Below, one piece after another: positions 48,660-57,778 of a DNA stretch of 64,000 nucleotides. The first letter of the stretch is position 1, and every line of letters begins with the position of its first letter. The notes under the pieces were generated by a model. The model had not been told where the DNA came from and did no database searches. It saw only the letters and a program-made list of their open reading frames with translations. The DNA is taken from positions 2,501 to 66,500 of the forward strand of contig NZ_ATDP01000090.1 of NCBI RefSeq assembly GCF_000445105.1. The letters are read 5' to 3'. The DNA is from Sphingobium lactosutens DS20. GTDB lineage: Bacteria > Pseudomonadota > Alphaproteobacteria > Sphingomonadales > Sphingomonadaceae. Both the position numbers and the translations under genes were made by a program.

Positions 48660-48730
48660 GGCAGGGATATAGGGACGATCGCATCTGCGGTCCCGTCGAT
48701 TATATCGGTCAATATGATCGCGCCAGGCGA

Positions 48731-49483
48731 TTACAGCGTCGACACCATATGGCCGCCGTCGACCACCAGTTCGGTGCCGGTCATATAGCGCCCCGCGTCC
48801 GAGGCGAGCAGCAGCAGGGCGCCATCCAGATCCTCAAACTGGCCGACACGGCGCTGGGGAATGCGCGCCACCATCGCCTGGCCCGATTTGCTGGCGAGGA
48901 AACCGCGATTGATGTCGGTTTCGAAATAGCCGGGGCAAAGCGCGTTGACGCGGATGCCCTGGCCCGCCCATTCCAGCGCCAGCGCGCGGCTGAGCTGAAC
49001 CACCCCCGCCTTGGCCGCGGCATAGGCGGCAAGATAGGTCGACACGCGCAGGCCCAGGATCGATGCGGTATTGACGATGCTGCCGCCCTGCTGCGCGGCG
49101 ACCATGGCCCGCCCGGCCGCGCGCGCGACGCGGAAGACGCCGGACAGGTCGGTGTCGATCACATCGCCCCAGGCCGCTTCATCCATGGCGAGCGCTGGGC
49201 CGCCCTGCGCCACGCCGGCATTGTTGATGACAATGTCAAAGGCCGGCCGGTCGAAGGCGGCGTCCACCGAGGCGGGATCGCGCACGTCGATGCGCACGCA
49301 GTCGGCTTGCGCGCCCGTTGCGGCGATCTCGGCTGCCATGGCCTCCAGCCGGTCGAGCCGGCGCGCGGCCAGCGTGACCGCGACGCCATGGCGCGCCAGC
49401 AGCAGCGCGAAATGCCGGCCAAGGCCGCTCGACGCGCCAGTAACGAGCGCGCGCTTGCCGCTCAGGTCGTCAAAGATCGCCAT
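48731..49483 (-). CDS. SDR family oxidoreductase
   Basis: The 250-residue classical SDR has TGASSGLGRHFA (cofactor), NNAGVAQGG, a Ser in NTASILG and catalytic YAAAK. It ends with GGHMVSTL. The substrate is unknown; oxidation/reduction of a hydroxy-acyl or similar compound is likely. It precedes ssb's end by about 20 nt on the same strand. Confidence 0.88.
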   Translation of the reverse strand: MAIFDDLSGKRALVTGASSGLGRHFALLLARHGVAVTLAARRLDRLEAMAAEIAATGAQADCVRIDVRDPASVDAAFDRPAFDIVINNAGVAQGGPALAMDEAAWGDVIDTDLSGVFRVARAAGRAMVAAQQGGSIVNTASILGLRVSTYLAAYAAAKAGVVQLSRALALEWAGQGIRVNALCPGYFETDINRGFLASKSGQAMVARIPQRRVGQFEDLDGALLLLASDAGRYMTGTELVVDGGHMVSTL

Positions 49484-49501
49484 GGCCGGACCCCCGCCCG
49501 A

Positions 49502-50098
49502 TTAGAACGGGACTTCGTCGTCCAGATCATTGTCGAAATTGGGGCTGCCCGCGCCGCCGCGATTGCCGCCGCCCTGCGAGCGGTTGCCGCCGCCATAGCC
49601 GCCACCGCCCGATCCGCCGGACCCGCCGCCGAAATCATCATAATCGCCGCCGCCAAAGCCGCCCGATCCGCCCTGCCAGTCGCTCACGCCTTGCGAGCGG
49701 CCACCGCCGCCACCGCCATAGCCGCCGCCCTGGCCGCCACCGCCCGGCGCGCCATCCAGCATGGTAAGGACAGAGCCAAGACCCTGGAGCACGACTTCGG
49801 TCGTGTAGCGGTCGTTACCCGACTGGTCCTGCCATTTGCGGGTGCGCAGCTGCCCTTCGATATAGACTTTGGAGCCCTTGCGCAGGAAGCGTTCGGCCAC
49901 GCCCACCAGCCCTTCGGAAAAGATGGCGACGCTGTGCCATTCGGTGCGCTCCTTGCGCTCCCCGGTCATGCGGTCCTTCCAGCTTTCGGACGTGGCGATG
50001 CGCAGATTGCACACCTTGCCGCCATTCTGGAAGCTCTTGACCTCCGGGTCGGCACCCAGATTGCCGACCAGAATGACCTTGTTGACCGAGCCTGCCAT
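49502..50098 (-). CDS. ssb: single-stranded DNA-binding protein
   Basis: The 198-residue protein has the OB-fold domain of SSB ([43 protein letters not shown]), a glycine/serine-rich flexible linker of about 60 residues, and the acidic tip DDEVPF that recruits partner proteins. GGAGGT precedes ATG 50098. The longer upstream frame has no homology. Confidence 0.97.
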   Translation of the reverse strand: MAGSVNKVILVGNLGADPEVKSFQNGGKVCNLRIATSESWKDRMTGERKERTEWHSVAIFSEGLVGVAERFLRKGSKVYIEGQLRTRKWQDQSGNDRYTTEVVLQGLGSVLTMLDGAPGGGGQGGGYGGGGGGRSQGVSDWQGGSGGFGGGDYDDFGGGSGGSGGGGYGGGNRSQGGGNRGGAGSPNFDNDLDDEVPF

Positions 50099-50160
50099 GT
50101 TACCTCCGATAGATTGATCGGCTGTTATAGTGGCCCTGATCCGAGGGTCCAGAACAAAGG

Positions 50161-52026
50161 CTAGGCCAGACCCATCGCCGTGGCCGTCCAATAGGTCAGG
50201 CCCGCCGCGACATAGGCGAGCGTGAACAGATAGCCGACCATGAATAGCGGCCATTTCCACCCGTTGGTTTCCCGTCGCGTCACCGCGATGGTGGAAATAC
50301 ATTGCGGCGCGAAAATGAACCAGGCGAGGAAGGCGAGCGCGGTGGGGAGCGGCCACTGGCTGCTCAGCCGGTCGCCCAGGCTCTGTTCCAGCGCGGCTTC
50401 GTCATCGCCCGCGTCGATCGAATAGACGGTGGCGAGCGCCGACACCGCGACTTCGCGCGCCGCCATCGCCGGGATCAGCGCCAGCGAAATGTCGCGGTTG
50501 AAGCCGATTGGTTCCAGGACAACGTTGAGACCGCTCGCCACCCGGCCTGCAATCGAATGGTCGACCTGGCTGGCGGGATCGCCATCGGGGACGCGCGGGA
50601 AGCTGAGCAACACCCACAGGATGACGGTGGAGGTAAAAATGATCGTGCCCGCGCGCTTGAGGAAGATCACCGCGCGCTGCCACAGGCCGAGCAATATGTC
50701 CTGCGGGCGCGGCCATTGATATTTGGGCATTTCCATGAGGAAGCTGCCGCTCGCGCCCTTGGTCACGGTGAGGCGCAGCACCAGCGCCACCAGCATCGCG
50801 CCGACGATCCCCGCCAGATAGAGGCAGAAAAGGACGAAGCCCTGAAGGCCGATTCCATATCCTATGTCGCGGGCCGGGATGAAGGCGCCAATGATGACGG
50901 CATAGACCGGCAGTCGCGCCGAACAGGTCATGAGTGGCGCGATCAATATGGTGGTCAGCCGGTCCTTGGGATCGGCAATGGTACGGGTCGCCATGATGCC
51001 GGGAATGGCGCAGGCGAAGGAGGAGAGGAGCGGAATGAAGGCGCGACCCGACAGGCCGACCTTTGCCATGATGCCGTCCATCAGGAAGGCGGCGCGGACC
51101 ATATAGCCGGTCGCTTCCAGCATCAGGATGAAGAAGAAGAGGATCAGGATCTGGGGCAGGAAGACGACAACCGATCCGACGCCATTGATGACGCCGTCGA
51201 CCAGGAAGGAGCGCACTATGCCATCGGGAAGGCTGTCGCGCACCAGCGTGGCGGTGGCTTCGGCCAGGCCCTCGATCATGGCGATGGGCGCTTCGGACCA
51301 GGCATAGACGGCCTGGAACATGACGAACAGCAGCGCCAGCAGCAGTGCAAGGCCGGCGACCGGGTGCAGGGCCACGCGATCGACGGCGGCGGTCAGGCGG
51401 CGCGAGGGGGTTTCGCGCACGATCCCGGCGCGGGCGATGCGTCGCGCTTCCTGCCGGGTGGCGTCGAAATCGCGCTGGGGCTGGGCGGTCGCGGGATAAG
51501 GGGCGGGCGCGCCGTTCAGCAGCGCCTCCAATTCGGTGCGCAGATGATCCAACCCGCGCTTGCGTACAGCCACGGTCGCGATGACGGGCACGCCCAGTTC
51601 GCGGGACAGGGCGGCGGCGTCCAGCTCCAGCCCGTCGCGCGTGGCAAGATCCACCATGTTGAGCGCGACGATGGTGGGCAGGCCAAGCGCGATCAGTTCG
51701 AGGGCAAAGCGCAGATGATTGTCGAGATTGGCGGCGTCGACGACGATGACCAGCGCATCGGGTCGCTTTTCGCCGACCTGTTTGCCCATCACGACGTCGC
51801 GCGTCACCTGCTCGTCGGGGCTGGCCGGATCAAGGCTGTAGGTGCCGGGCAGGTCGACCAGCTCGACCGGCCGGCCATCGGCGAGCGAGAGGCGGCCCGC
51901 CTTGCGCTCCACGGTGACGCCCGGATAATTGCCCAGTTTCTGCCGCGCGCCGGTCAGCGCGTTGAACAGCGCGCTCTTGCCGGCATTGGGATTGCCGACC
52001 AGCGCGACCAGGGGCAGGGCGCTCAT
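50161..52026 (-). CDS. feoB: ferrous iron transporter FeoB
   Basis: The 621-residue protein has an N-terminal G domain (G1 [13 protein letters not shown]3 DLPGTYSL, G4 NMVD) and a polytopic domain with the Gate motifs, including [12 protein letters not shown] and [16 protein letters not shown]. It imports Fe2+. ATG 52026 overlaps the feoA stop, giving coupled translation. Confidence 0.96.
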   Translation of the reverse strand: MSALPLVALVGNPNAGKSALFNALTGARQKLGNYPGVTVERKAGRLSLADGRPVELVDLPGTYSLDPASPDEQVTRDVVMGKQVGEKRPDALVIVVDAANLDNHLRFALELIALGLPTIVALNMVDLATRDGLELDAAALSRELGVPVIATVAVRKRGLDHLRTELEALLNGAPAPYPATAQPQRDFDATRQEARRIARAGIVRETPSRRLTAAVDRVALHPVAGLALLLALLFVMFQAVYAWSEAPIAMIEGLAEATATLVRDSLPDGIVRSFLVDGVINGVGSVVVFLPQILILFFFILMLEATGYMVRAAFLMDGIMAKVGLSGRAFIPLLSSFACAIPGIMATRTIADPKDRLTTILIAPLMTCSARLPVYAVIIGAFIPARDIGYGIGLQGFVLFCLYLAGIVGAMLVALVLRLTVTKGASGSFLMEMPKYQWPRPQDILLGLWQRAVIFLKRAGTIIFTSTVILWVLLSFPRVPDGDPASQVDHSIAGRVASGLNVVLEPIGFNRDISLALIPAMAAREVAVSALATVYSIDAGDDEAALEQSLGDRLSSQWPLPTALAFLAWFIFAPQCISTIAVTRRETNGWKWPLFMVGYLFTLAYVAAGLTYWTATAMGLA

Positions 52027-52322
52027 GCCCCGCGCTCCGACCCGAGAATCTTCGAGCCGAGAGTCTCCGGTCCCGTGCGCACGGTGACGGCGGCGGCATG
52101 GGCGCGGCGCATGGCGATGGTCATGCGACCGACACGGCAGGCGATCGGCCCGCGGCCAAGCAACCCGCCATGGTGCAGCGCCTCTACGCTCGCGCCTTCG
52201 CACAGGCCGAATTCCCGCAGCCGCTGCGCGTCGATCGCGGACAGGCTGGTCCAGTCGATCAGGTCGACATAGGCAGGTTGGCGCAGCGGCAGGTCGGTCA
52301 GGCGCAAGGAATGATCACTCAT
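52023..52322 (-). CDS. feoA: ferrous iron transport protein A
   Basis: The 99-residue protein has an SH3-like fold: LREFGLCEGASVEALHHGGLLGRGPIACRVGRMTIAMRR (partial). FeoA regulates FeoB. No clear ribosome site precedes its ATG. A Fur-like site lies just upstream. Confidence 0.9.
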   Translation of the reverse strand: MSDHSLRLTDLPLRQPAYVDLIDWTSLSAIDAQRLREFGLCEGASVEALHHGGLLGRGPIACRVGRMTIAMRRAHAAAVTVRTGPETLGSKILGSERGA

Positions 52323-52332
52323 GAAACGATTT

Positions 52333-52347
52333 TGCGAGTGACTATCA
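52333..52347 (-). promoter_or_regulatory. candidate Fur box upstream of feoAB
   Basis: On the minus strand TGATAGT-C-ACTCGCA is a 7-1-7 imperfect palindrome resembling the Fur consensus, 11 nt before the feoA start and in the gap after COQ9. Fur would repress feoAB under iron excess. Confidence 0.5.
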
Positions 52348-52390
52348 ATACCGATGCGCGATGGCCAGAGGAATCGGTGTCGGCGCGGGA

Positions 52391-53053
52391 TCAGATGGCG
52401 GGATAGCGCAGGCGGCCGATGAAGCGCGCAAAGCTGAGCCGTTCGCCGCCGCCCGCGTTGCGGAATTTCGCCTTTGCCTTTTCAAAGCGCATCACGTCTT
52501 CGACCCGGCGCGCGAGGAAGGCACGGCTGTCGGCATGGTCGTCGCTTTCGTCATTGACGAAAACGAGCAGGGTCGAGGCGTAGACGGCCGAAAGCGTCAT
52601 CCGCTTGGTATAATGGTTGAGGTCCGTGGCGGTATCGCCGACGGCCCGCCACATCGCATCAGCGGCGCGCCAGCCTAGCTTGCCGGCGTGAACGACATTG
52701 CCCGGCATGGCGAGAACGGCCAGCGCCCGGCGCAAGGCTTCCCGGTCGGGCGCAAGCAGGTCGAGCCGCGCTTCGACCAGCGCGAGGATCCTGCGGCGGA
52801 TCGACAAAGCGGACAATTGCTCAGCGGGCAGTGCGTCCAGCATGGCCGCGTCGATGCTGGCGAACCAGGCGTCGATCATTCCCACAGCGCCATCAGCGAA
52901 GGCGAGCCGCGCAACATCGCCATCTATGCCCTGTTCCTGAGCGGCCATTGCCACAGCCTGGGGCCGCCAGCCGTCAAAGGCGGCGTGGCGGGGGAGGATC
53001 GGCGCCAGCAATGCGCGGATTTCATCGAGGGTGAGGTCGTCAGTGTCGCTCAT
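52391..53053 (-). CDS. COQ9 family protein
   Basis: The 220-residue protein shows the COQ9 pattern: an N-terminal TetR-like helical part and a C-terminal block VGDTATDLNHYTKRMTLSAVYASTLLVFVND (partial). COQ9 binds lipids and helps COQ7 in ubiquinone synthesis. It precedes feoA on the same strand by 68 nt. Confidence 0.88.
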   Translation of the reverse strand: MSDTDDLTLDEIRALLAPILPRHAAFDGWRPQAVAMAAQEQGIDGDVARLAFADGAVGMIDAWFASIDAAMLDALPAEQLSALSIRRRILALVEARLDLLAPDREALRRALAVLAMPGNVVHAGKLGWRAADAMWRAVGDTATDLNHYTKRMTLSAVYASTLLVFVNDESDDHADSRAFLARRVEDVMRFEKAKAKFRNAGGGERLSFARFIGRLRYPAI

Positions 53054-53231
53054 GATCGCAATCTAGGACGCGCGCGCGTGGCGCACAACCATTTGCCGGG
53101 CTGTTCGTTGGGGCAGGGTTTCCGCAAAAAGGCGGCAACAAGGGTTGAAGCCGGGCGGTTCACTTCCCAATTGCCGGACCGCACCCATTATAGTTTCAAT
53201 ATGAAACTCGTATAGCAAGGGAGATATCTGA

Positions 53232-54314
53232 GTGCCCAGCCTGTTCGACCCGATCCAGCTTGGCGCGATCGCCGCGCCCAACCGCATCCTGATGGCGCCG
53301 CTGACCCGCGCCCGCGCGACCCGCGATCATGTGCCGACGCCCCTGATGGTCGATTATTATCGTCAGCGCGCTTCGGCCGGCCTCATCATCAGCGAAGCGA
53401 CCGGCATTTCGCGGCAGGGATTGGGATGGCCCTATGCGCCTGGTCTTTGGAGCGAGCAGCAGGTCGAGGCGTGGAAGCCCGTGACTGACGCGGTGCATGC
53501 GGCGGGCGGTCGCATCGTTGCGCAGCTGTGGCATATGGGTCGGCTGGTGCATCCTGCGGTAACAGGCGAAACACCGGTGTCGTCCAGCCCGATCGCAGCG
53601 CCGGGCCATGCGCATACCTATGAAGGCAACAAGGATTATCCCACGCCCCGCGCGCTGGAGGTTGCCGAGATACCGCAACTTCTCGACACCTATGCCCATG
53701 CCGCCCGCAACGCGATCGCGGCCGGTTTCGACGGCGTTCAGATCCATGCCGCGAACGGTTATCTGATCGACGAATTTCTGCGCGACGGCGTCAATCAGCG
53801 CAGCGACGACTATGGCGGCAGCGCGGACAATCGCGTGCGGTTGCTGCGGGAAGTGACGGGCACCGTCGTCGACGCGATCGGCGCGGATCGGACTGCTGTG
53901 CGCTTGTCGCCCAATGGCGAGACGCAGGGCACGGACGACAGCGACCCGGCAAGCCTGTTCCCGGTGGCGGCGCAGGCGCTGGACGCTTTGGGCATCGCAT
54001 TTCTGGAATTGCGCGAACTGACCCCGCAAGGCACCTATGGCAGCAGCGACGTACCGCGCCAGTCGCCGCTCATCCGCCAGCACTTCAAGGGGCCGCTGAT
54101 CCTCAACAGCGATTATACCAAGGAAAGCGCGCAGGCCGCGATCGACAGCGGCGTAGCGGACGGCATCGCTTTCGGCCGCCCGTTCCTGGCCAATCCCGAT
54201 CTGGTCGAGCGGCTGCGCATCTACGCGCCGCTCAACGATTGGGACCCCAAGACTTTCTACAGCCAGGGGGCGGAAGGCTATACCGACTATCCGGCGCTGG
54301 AAACGGTGGTTTAA
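53232..54314 (+). CDS. Old Yellow Enzyme family alkene reductase
   Basis: The 360-residue FMN TIM barrel has NRILMAPLTRARA, the substrate-binding HAANGYLIDEFL (His-x-x-Asn), QRSDDYGGS and GVADGIAFGRPFLANPDL. It reduces activated C=C bonds of enones or nitro compounds using NADPH (NemA/OYE group). The GTG start at 53232 follows AAGGGAG. It has its own terminator. Confidence 0.92.
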   Translation: MPSLFDPIQLGAIAAPNRILMAPLTRARATRDHVPTPLMVDYYRQRASAGLIISEATGISRQGLGWPYAPGLWSEQQVEAWKPVTDAVHAAGGRIVAQLWHMGRLVHPAVTGETPVSSSPIAAPGHAHTYEGNKDYPTPRALEVAEIPQLLDTYAHAARNAIAAGFDGVQIHAANGYLIDEFLRDGVNQRSDDYGGSADNRVRLLREVTGTVVDAIGADRTAVRLSPNGETQGTDDSDPASLFPVAAQALDALGIAFLELRELTPQGTYGSSDVPRQSPLIRQHFKGPLILNSDYTKESAQAAIDSGVADGIAFGRPFLANPDLVERLRIYAPLNDWDPKTFYSQGAEGYTDYPALETVV

Positions 54315-54319
54315 TGGTG

Positions 54320-54347
54320 AGGGGTTCCGGCGACGGAACCCCTTTTC
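54320..54347 (+). terminator. intrinsic terminator after the alkene reductase gene
   Basis: GGGGTTCCG, loop GCGA, CGGAACCCC and TTTT form a 9-bp stem 7 nt after the stop. Confidence 0.9.
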
Positions 54348-54349
54348 AC

Positions 54350-54772
54350 TTATGCGCCGAAGCGATCGCGCAGGGCCAGCATGGCGATGGCGGCCTTGGC
54401 CGCTTCGCCGCCCTTGTCCTTCTGATCGGGACGGGCGCGCACCAGCGCCTGTTCCTCATTCTCGACGGTCAAGATGCCGTTGCCGATGGGGATGCCATCC
54501 ATGCTGAGCGCCATCAGGCCACGCGCGCTTTCGTTCGACACGACTTCGAAATGATAGGTTTCGCCGCGGATCACGACGCCGATCGCGATGAAGCCGTCAT
54601 AGCGGCCGGTTTCCGCCGCCATTGCGACCGCGCCGGGGATTTCGAGCGCGCCCGGCACGGTCACGACGTCATGGCGATGCCCCTGTTCCTCCAGCGCCGC
54701 CTTGGCGCCTTCAATCAGCAGGTCATTGAGATGGTCGTAGAAGCGTGCCTCGACGATCAGGAATTTGGCCAT
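54350..54772 (-). CDS. ribH: 6,7-dimethyl-8-ribityllumazine synthase
   Basis: The 140-residue protein has the lumazine synthase pattern [33 protein letters not shown] and [13 protein letters not shown]. It condenses the ribityl-pyrimidine with the DHBP product of RibB. It is downstream of ribB with an 11-nt gap on the same strand. Confidence 0.95.
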   Translation of the reverse strand: MAKFLIVEARFYDHLNDLLIEGAKAALEEQGHRHDVVTVPGALEIPGAVAMAAETGRYDGFIAIGVVIRGETYHFEVVSNESARGLMALSMDGIPIGNGILTVENEEQALVRARPDQKDKGGEAAKAAIAMLALRDRFGA

Positions 54773-54783
54773 GTCGATAATCC

Positions 54784-56073
54784 TTACACTGTGATCGGAC
54801 GCTGCCCAACCACGGCCAGGTCATAGCCGTCAAGCGCGACCAGACTGTGCTGGCTGTTGGTCAGCAGGATCATGTCATGCACGCCGAGTTCCGCGAGCAA
54901 CTGCGCGCCCACGCCATAGTCGCGCAGTTCGTCCATGTCGCCCGTAGCCGCGCCCTTTGCCGCATAGCGGGCGATGGAGGTCGACAGGAAATCGCCGGCG
55001 TCCGATCCGGCCAGCAGTACGATCAGGCCCGCGCCCTCGCGACCGATCATTTCCATCGAACGGGCCAGCAGATCGCTGCGTTTCCCCTGCGCGCCATAGA
55101 TATCGTCCATCAGCGACAGCTGGTGCATGCGCACCAGCGTCGGCTGATCGGGCACGACATGGCCCTTTTGCAGCACCATCTGTTCGGTGCGGGTCGCGCG
55201 GTTGTAGAAGCTGATCGCCTTCCATTCGCCACCCCATTTGCTGGTGAAGCTGGTTTCGGCGCGCCGTTCGACCATATGGTCGTGGCGGCGGCGATAGGCG
55301 ATCAGATCGCGGATCGTCCCGATCTTCATCCTGTGCTTGCGGGCGAAGGGGATGAGGTCGTCCAGCCGCGCCATGGTGCCGTCATCCTTCATCACCTCGC
55401 AGATGACACCGGAGGGATTGAGGCCGGCCAGACGCGCGACATCGACTGCCGCTTCGGTATGGCCGGTGCGCACGAGGACGCCGCCATCCTTTGCGACCAG
55501 CGGGAAGACGTGGCCGGGGGTCACGATGTCGGCGCGTCCCTTCGACCCGTCGATCGCGACGGAGATGGTGCGGGCGCGGTCGGCCGCGCTGATGCCGGTG
55601 GTGACGCCTTCGCGCGCCTCGATCGACACGGTGAAGGCGGTTTCGTGCCGGGTGCCGTTGTTGCGGCTCATCAGTTCCAGCCCCAGATGGTCGACCCGGT
55701 CGCGCGTCATGGCAAGGCAGATGAGACCGCGGCCATGAGTCGCCATGAAGTTGATCGCATCGGGCGTCGCCATTTGCGCGGGGATGACGAGGTCGCCTTC
55801 ATTTTCCCGGTCTTCGTCATCGACCAGGATGAACATGCGGCCGTTGCGCGCTTCGTTGATGATCTCTTCGGGACTCGCGAGCGCGGTGCCGCCTTCGCGC
55901 TTCAGCAGATAGGCTTCCAGCTTGCCCAGCGTCTCGGCGGTCGGGTTCCAGTCGGCTTCGCCCAGCTTGCGCAGGGAATTGGCATGAAGGCCGGCCGCGC
56001 GGGCTAGACCGGAGCGGGACATGCCGCCTTCATTGACGAGGTTGCGGACGGTATCGAGCAGGGCAGACGACAT
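54784..56073 (-). CDS. ribB: 3,4-dihydroxy-2-butanone 4-phosphate synthase with N-terminal HTH-like and degenerate C-terminal GCH-II-like domains
   Basis: The 429-residue protein has a RibB domain at about 68-270 with [10 protein letters not shown] (85-94), [12 protein letters not shown] and [14 protein letters not shown]. Before it, residues about 15-56 look like an XRE/Cro-type [23 protein letters not shown] then [15 protein letters not shown]. After it comes a region like GTP cyclohydrolase II, but it has no Cys after residue 225, so the zinc-binding triad is missing. The N-terminal HTH is not normal for RibB. A perfect palindrome lies just upstream of the start, which suggests the protein binds and controls its own operon. 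ATG 56073 is chosen; the frame extends to 56136 with no clear site. Confidence 0.92.
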   Translation of the reverse strand: MSSALLDTVRNLVNEGGMSRSGLARAAGLHANSLRKLGEADWNPTAETLGKLEAYLLKREGGTALASPEEIINEARNGRMFILVDDEDRENEGDLVIPAQMATPDAINFMATHGRGLICLAMTRDRVDHLGLELMSRNNGTRHETAFTVSIEAREGVTTGISAADRARTISVAIDGSKGRADIVTPGHVFPLVAKDGGVLVRTGHTEAAVDVARLAGLNPSGVICEVMKDDGTMARLDDLIPFARKHRMKIGTIRDLIAYRRRHDHMVERRAETSFTSKWGGEWKAISFYNRATRTEQMVLQKGHVVPDQPTLVRMHQLSLMDDIYGAQGKRSDLLARSMEMIGREGAGLIVLLAGSDAGDFLSTSIARYAAKGAATGDMDELRDYGVGAQLLAELGVHDMILLTNSQHSLVALDGYDLAVVGQRPITV

Positions 56074-56109
56074 GGCAGGACTCCAATCCCTATTTTGGGA
56101 TGGCGACCA

Positions 56110-56129
56110 TATCACATTGCAATGTGATA
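56110..56129. promoter_or_regulatory. perfect 20-bp palindrome upstream of ribB (candidate operator)
   Basis: TATCACATTGCAATGTGATA is self-complementary over all 20 bases. It lies 37-56 nt before the ribB start and 15 nt after the ribE stop, overlapping where a promoter or mRNA processing site would be. A separate small stem, ATCCC/GGGAT, lies between it and the ribB ribosome site (about 56084-56099). A regulator site is likely; the regulator is unproved but the HTH of RibB is the obvious candidate. Confidence 0.65.
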
Positions 56130-56143
56130 AAATCAAGCCTCGA

Positions 56144-56758
56144 TCACATCATTCCCGAGCGCAGCGTCTGCATCCGGTCGAGATAGCGCGCCAGAACGTC
56201 GATCTCGAGATTGAAGGCGCGACCATCTTCCAGTTTGTCGAGGGTCGTGGCGGCGGCGGTGTGGGGGATGATGTTGAGCCCGAAATCCACGCTGCCGTCG
56301 GGCCGATCCTCCACGCTGTTGACGGTCAGCGAGATGCCGTCGACGGTGATCGATCCCTTGGTGGCCAGCGCGGTCGCGAGCTGCTGCGGCGCGCGGATGA
56401 CGAGGCGGATCGAATCGCCCTCCGACTGTGCGGATACAAGATGGCCCACGGCATCGACATGGCCGGTGACGATATGGCCCCCCAATTCATCGCCGACCTT
56501 GAGCGCGCGCTCCAGGTTGAGCCGGCCGCCCTCCCGCCAAAGCCCCGGCGCGGTGCGCGCGACGGTTTCGGCCGACAGGTCGACCGCGAACCAGTCGTCG
56601 CCCTTGTCCACCACGGTGAGGCACGCGCCAGAACAGGCGATCGACGCGCCGATCGCGACGCTGTCCATCGCATAGCCGCAGCCGATGACGAGCCGCAGGT
56701 CGCCGCGCTGCTCATGGGCGCGGATGGTGCCGATGTCGGTGATGATGCCGGTGAACAT
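56144..56758 (-). CDS. ribE: riboflavin synthase (alpha chain)
   Basis: The 204-residue protein begins MFTGIITDIGTI and has two lumazine-binding halves: GASIACSGACLTVV and ATKGSITVDGISLTVN. It forms riboflavin from two lumazines. Start ATG 56758; it follows ribD by 34 nt. Confidence 0.95.
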   Translation of the reverse strand: MFTGIITDIGTIRAHEQRGDLRLVIGCGYAMDSVAIGASIACSGACLTVVDKGDDWFAVDLSAETVARTAPGLWREGGRLNLERALKVGDELGGHIVTGHVDAVGHLVSAQSEGDSIRLVIRAPQQLATALATKGSITVDGISLTVNSVEDRPDGSVDFGLNIIPHTAAATTLDKLEDGRAFNLEIDVLARYLDRMQTLRSGMM

Positions 56759-56792
56759 ATGCCTTGCCCCGCTACGCAGAATGGAAGGTCGC

Positions 56793-57746
56793 TTAGGCGC
56801 TGCGAACCCGCTCGTAAACCTCCAGCCGGTCGACGCCCAGCGTGCGGTCGTCGGTCAGCCGCCAGCGACCATGCGCCTGGGCGAGGTCGCCAAGGCCGAT
56901 GTCGCCGATGCCGGCCAGCCCGTCGCCGATGAGGATGGGTGCGCGATAGAGCAGCAGCCGGTCAACAAGGTCGGCGTGCAGAAAGGCCGCCGCCGCGCCC
57001 GCGCCCCCTTCGACCAGCAGATGATCGACGCGGTCGAGCGCGGCGATCGCCCCCGGCGCGCCGACCCGGTCCCACCCATCGGGCGTTGATCCGCGCGTCA
57101 AAAGGAGGCGGCGAGGCGTGCGATCCGCCAGGCCCGGCAGACGCACGTCGAGGCGCGGCGCGTCGGCGCGCAATGTGCCGCCGCCCACCAGGATTGCGTC
57201 ATGCCGCGCGCGTTCCAGATGCGCATGGGCGCGCGCCTGGGGACCGGTGATCCAGCGGCTCGCCCCATTGGCGAGCGCTATGCGCCCGTCGAGCGACAGG
57301 CCGAGTTTCAGCGTCACATGCGGCCGGCCGAGCGTTTGCCGCAGGACGAAGCCTGCCATGGCGGCGGCTGCCTCATCCGCCATCAGCCCCATGTCAACGG
57401 CCACGCCCCGGTCGCGCAGCCAGGCCGCGCCCTGGCCATTCGTTCGGGGATCAGGATCGCGCAGCGCGATGACGACGCGCGCGACACCCGCACGCGACAG
57501 CAGGTCGGCGCAGCGCGGGCCGCGCGGGCTGAGGTGGAAACAGGGTTCCAGCGTTACATAGGCGGTGGCGCCGCGCGCTTGTTCCATCGCCTGGTCGAGC
57601 GCCTGCGCTTCGGCATGGGGGCGGCCGCCTTTTTGCGTCCAGCCGCGCCCCACGACGCGACCGTCATGCACGATCAGGCAACCGACATTGGGATTGGGGG
57701 TGGAAAGCCCGCGACCGCGTCGCGACAACGCGATCGCCGCAGCCAT
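56793..57746 (-). CDS. ribD: bifunctional RibD: pyrimidine deaminase/reductase
   Basis: The protein has a cytidine-deaminase-like domain (GGRPHAEAQAL with zinc His-Ala-Glu, and LEPCFHLSPRGPRCADLL with two zinc Cys) and a reductase domain (TLKLGLSLDGRIA, SRWITGPQARAHAHLER, LVEGGAGAAAAFL). The ATG at 57746 is the first normal start, but the family starts about 12 residues earlier: the in-frame CTG at 57782 begins LKPPAPADDRRYM and its TGA overlaps the previous gene's stop. See findings. Confidence 0.9.
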   Translation of the reverse strand: MAAAIALSRRGRGLSTPNPNVGCLIVHDGRVVGRGWTQKGGRPHAEAQALDQAMEQARGATAYVTLEPCFHLSPRGPRCADLLSRAGVARVVIALRDPDPRTNGQGAAWLRDRGVAVDMGLMADEAAAAMAGFVLRQTLGRPHVTLKLGLSLDGRIALANGASRWITGPQARAHAHLERARHDAILVGGGTLRADAPRLDVRLPGLADRTPRRLLLTRGSTPDGWDRVGAPGAIAALDRVDHLLVEGGAGAAAAFLHADLVDRLLLYRAPILIGDGLAGIGDIGLGDLAQAHGRWRLTDDRTLGVDRLEVYERVRSA

Positions 57747-57778
57747 GTAGCGCCGGTCATCGGCGGGAGCGGGCGGTT

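Noticed and set aside
48515..48712. 65-residue minus-strand frame after galU
   Set aside because: Low-complexity Pro/Ser-rich sequence; another frame in the same place gives a better membrane-type protein.
49540..49760. GC-rich imperfect repeats resembling a repeat array
   Set aside because: They encode the glycine-rich linker of SSB; no regular spacer/repeat structure as in CRISPR.
50302..52272. 656-residue plus-strand frame opposite feoB
   Set aside because: Antisense shadow of feoB; composition is Asp/Arg/Gly/Gln-rich with no domain.
56074..56143. FMN riboswitch before ribB
   Set aside because: The gap is only 70 nt, holds a palindrome and a small stem, and does not show the conserved RFN blocks.
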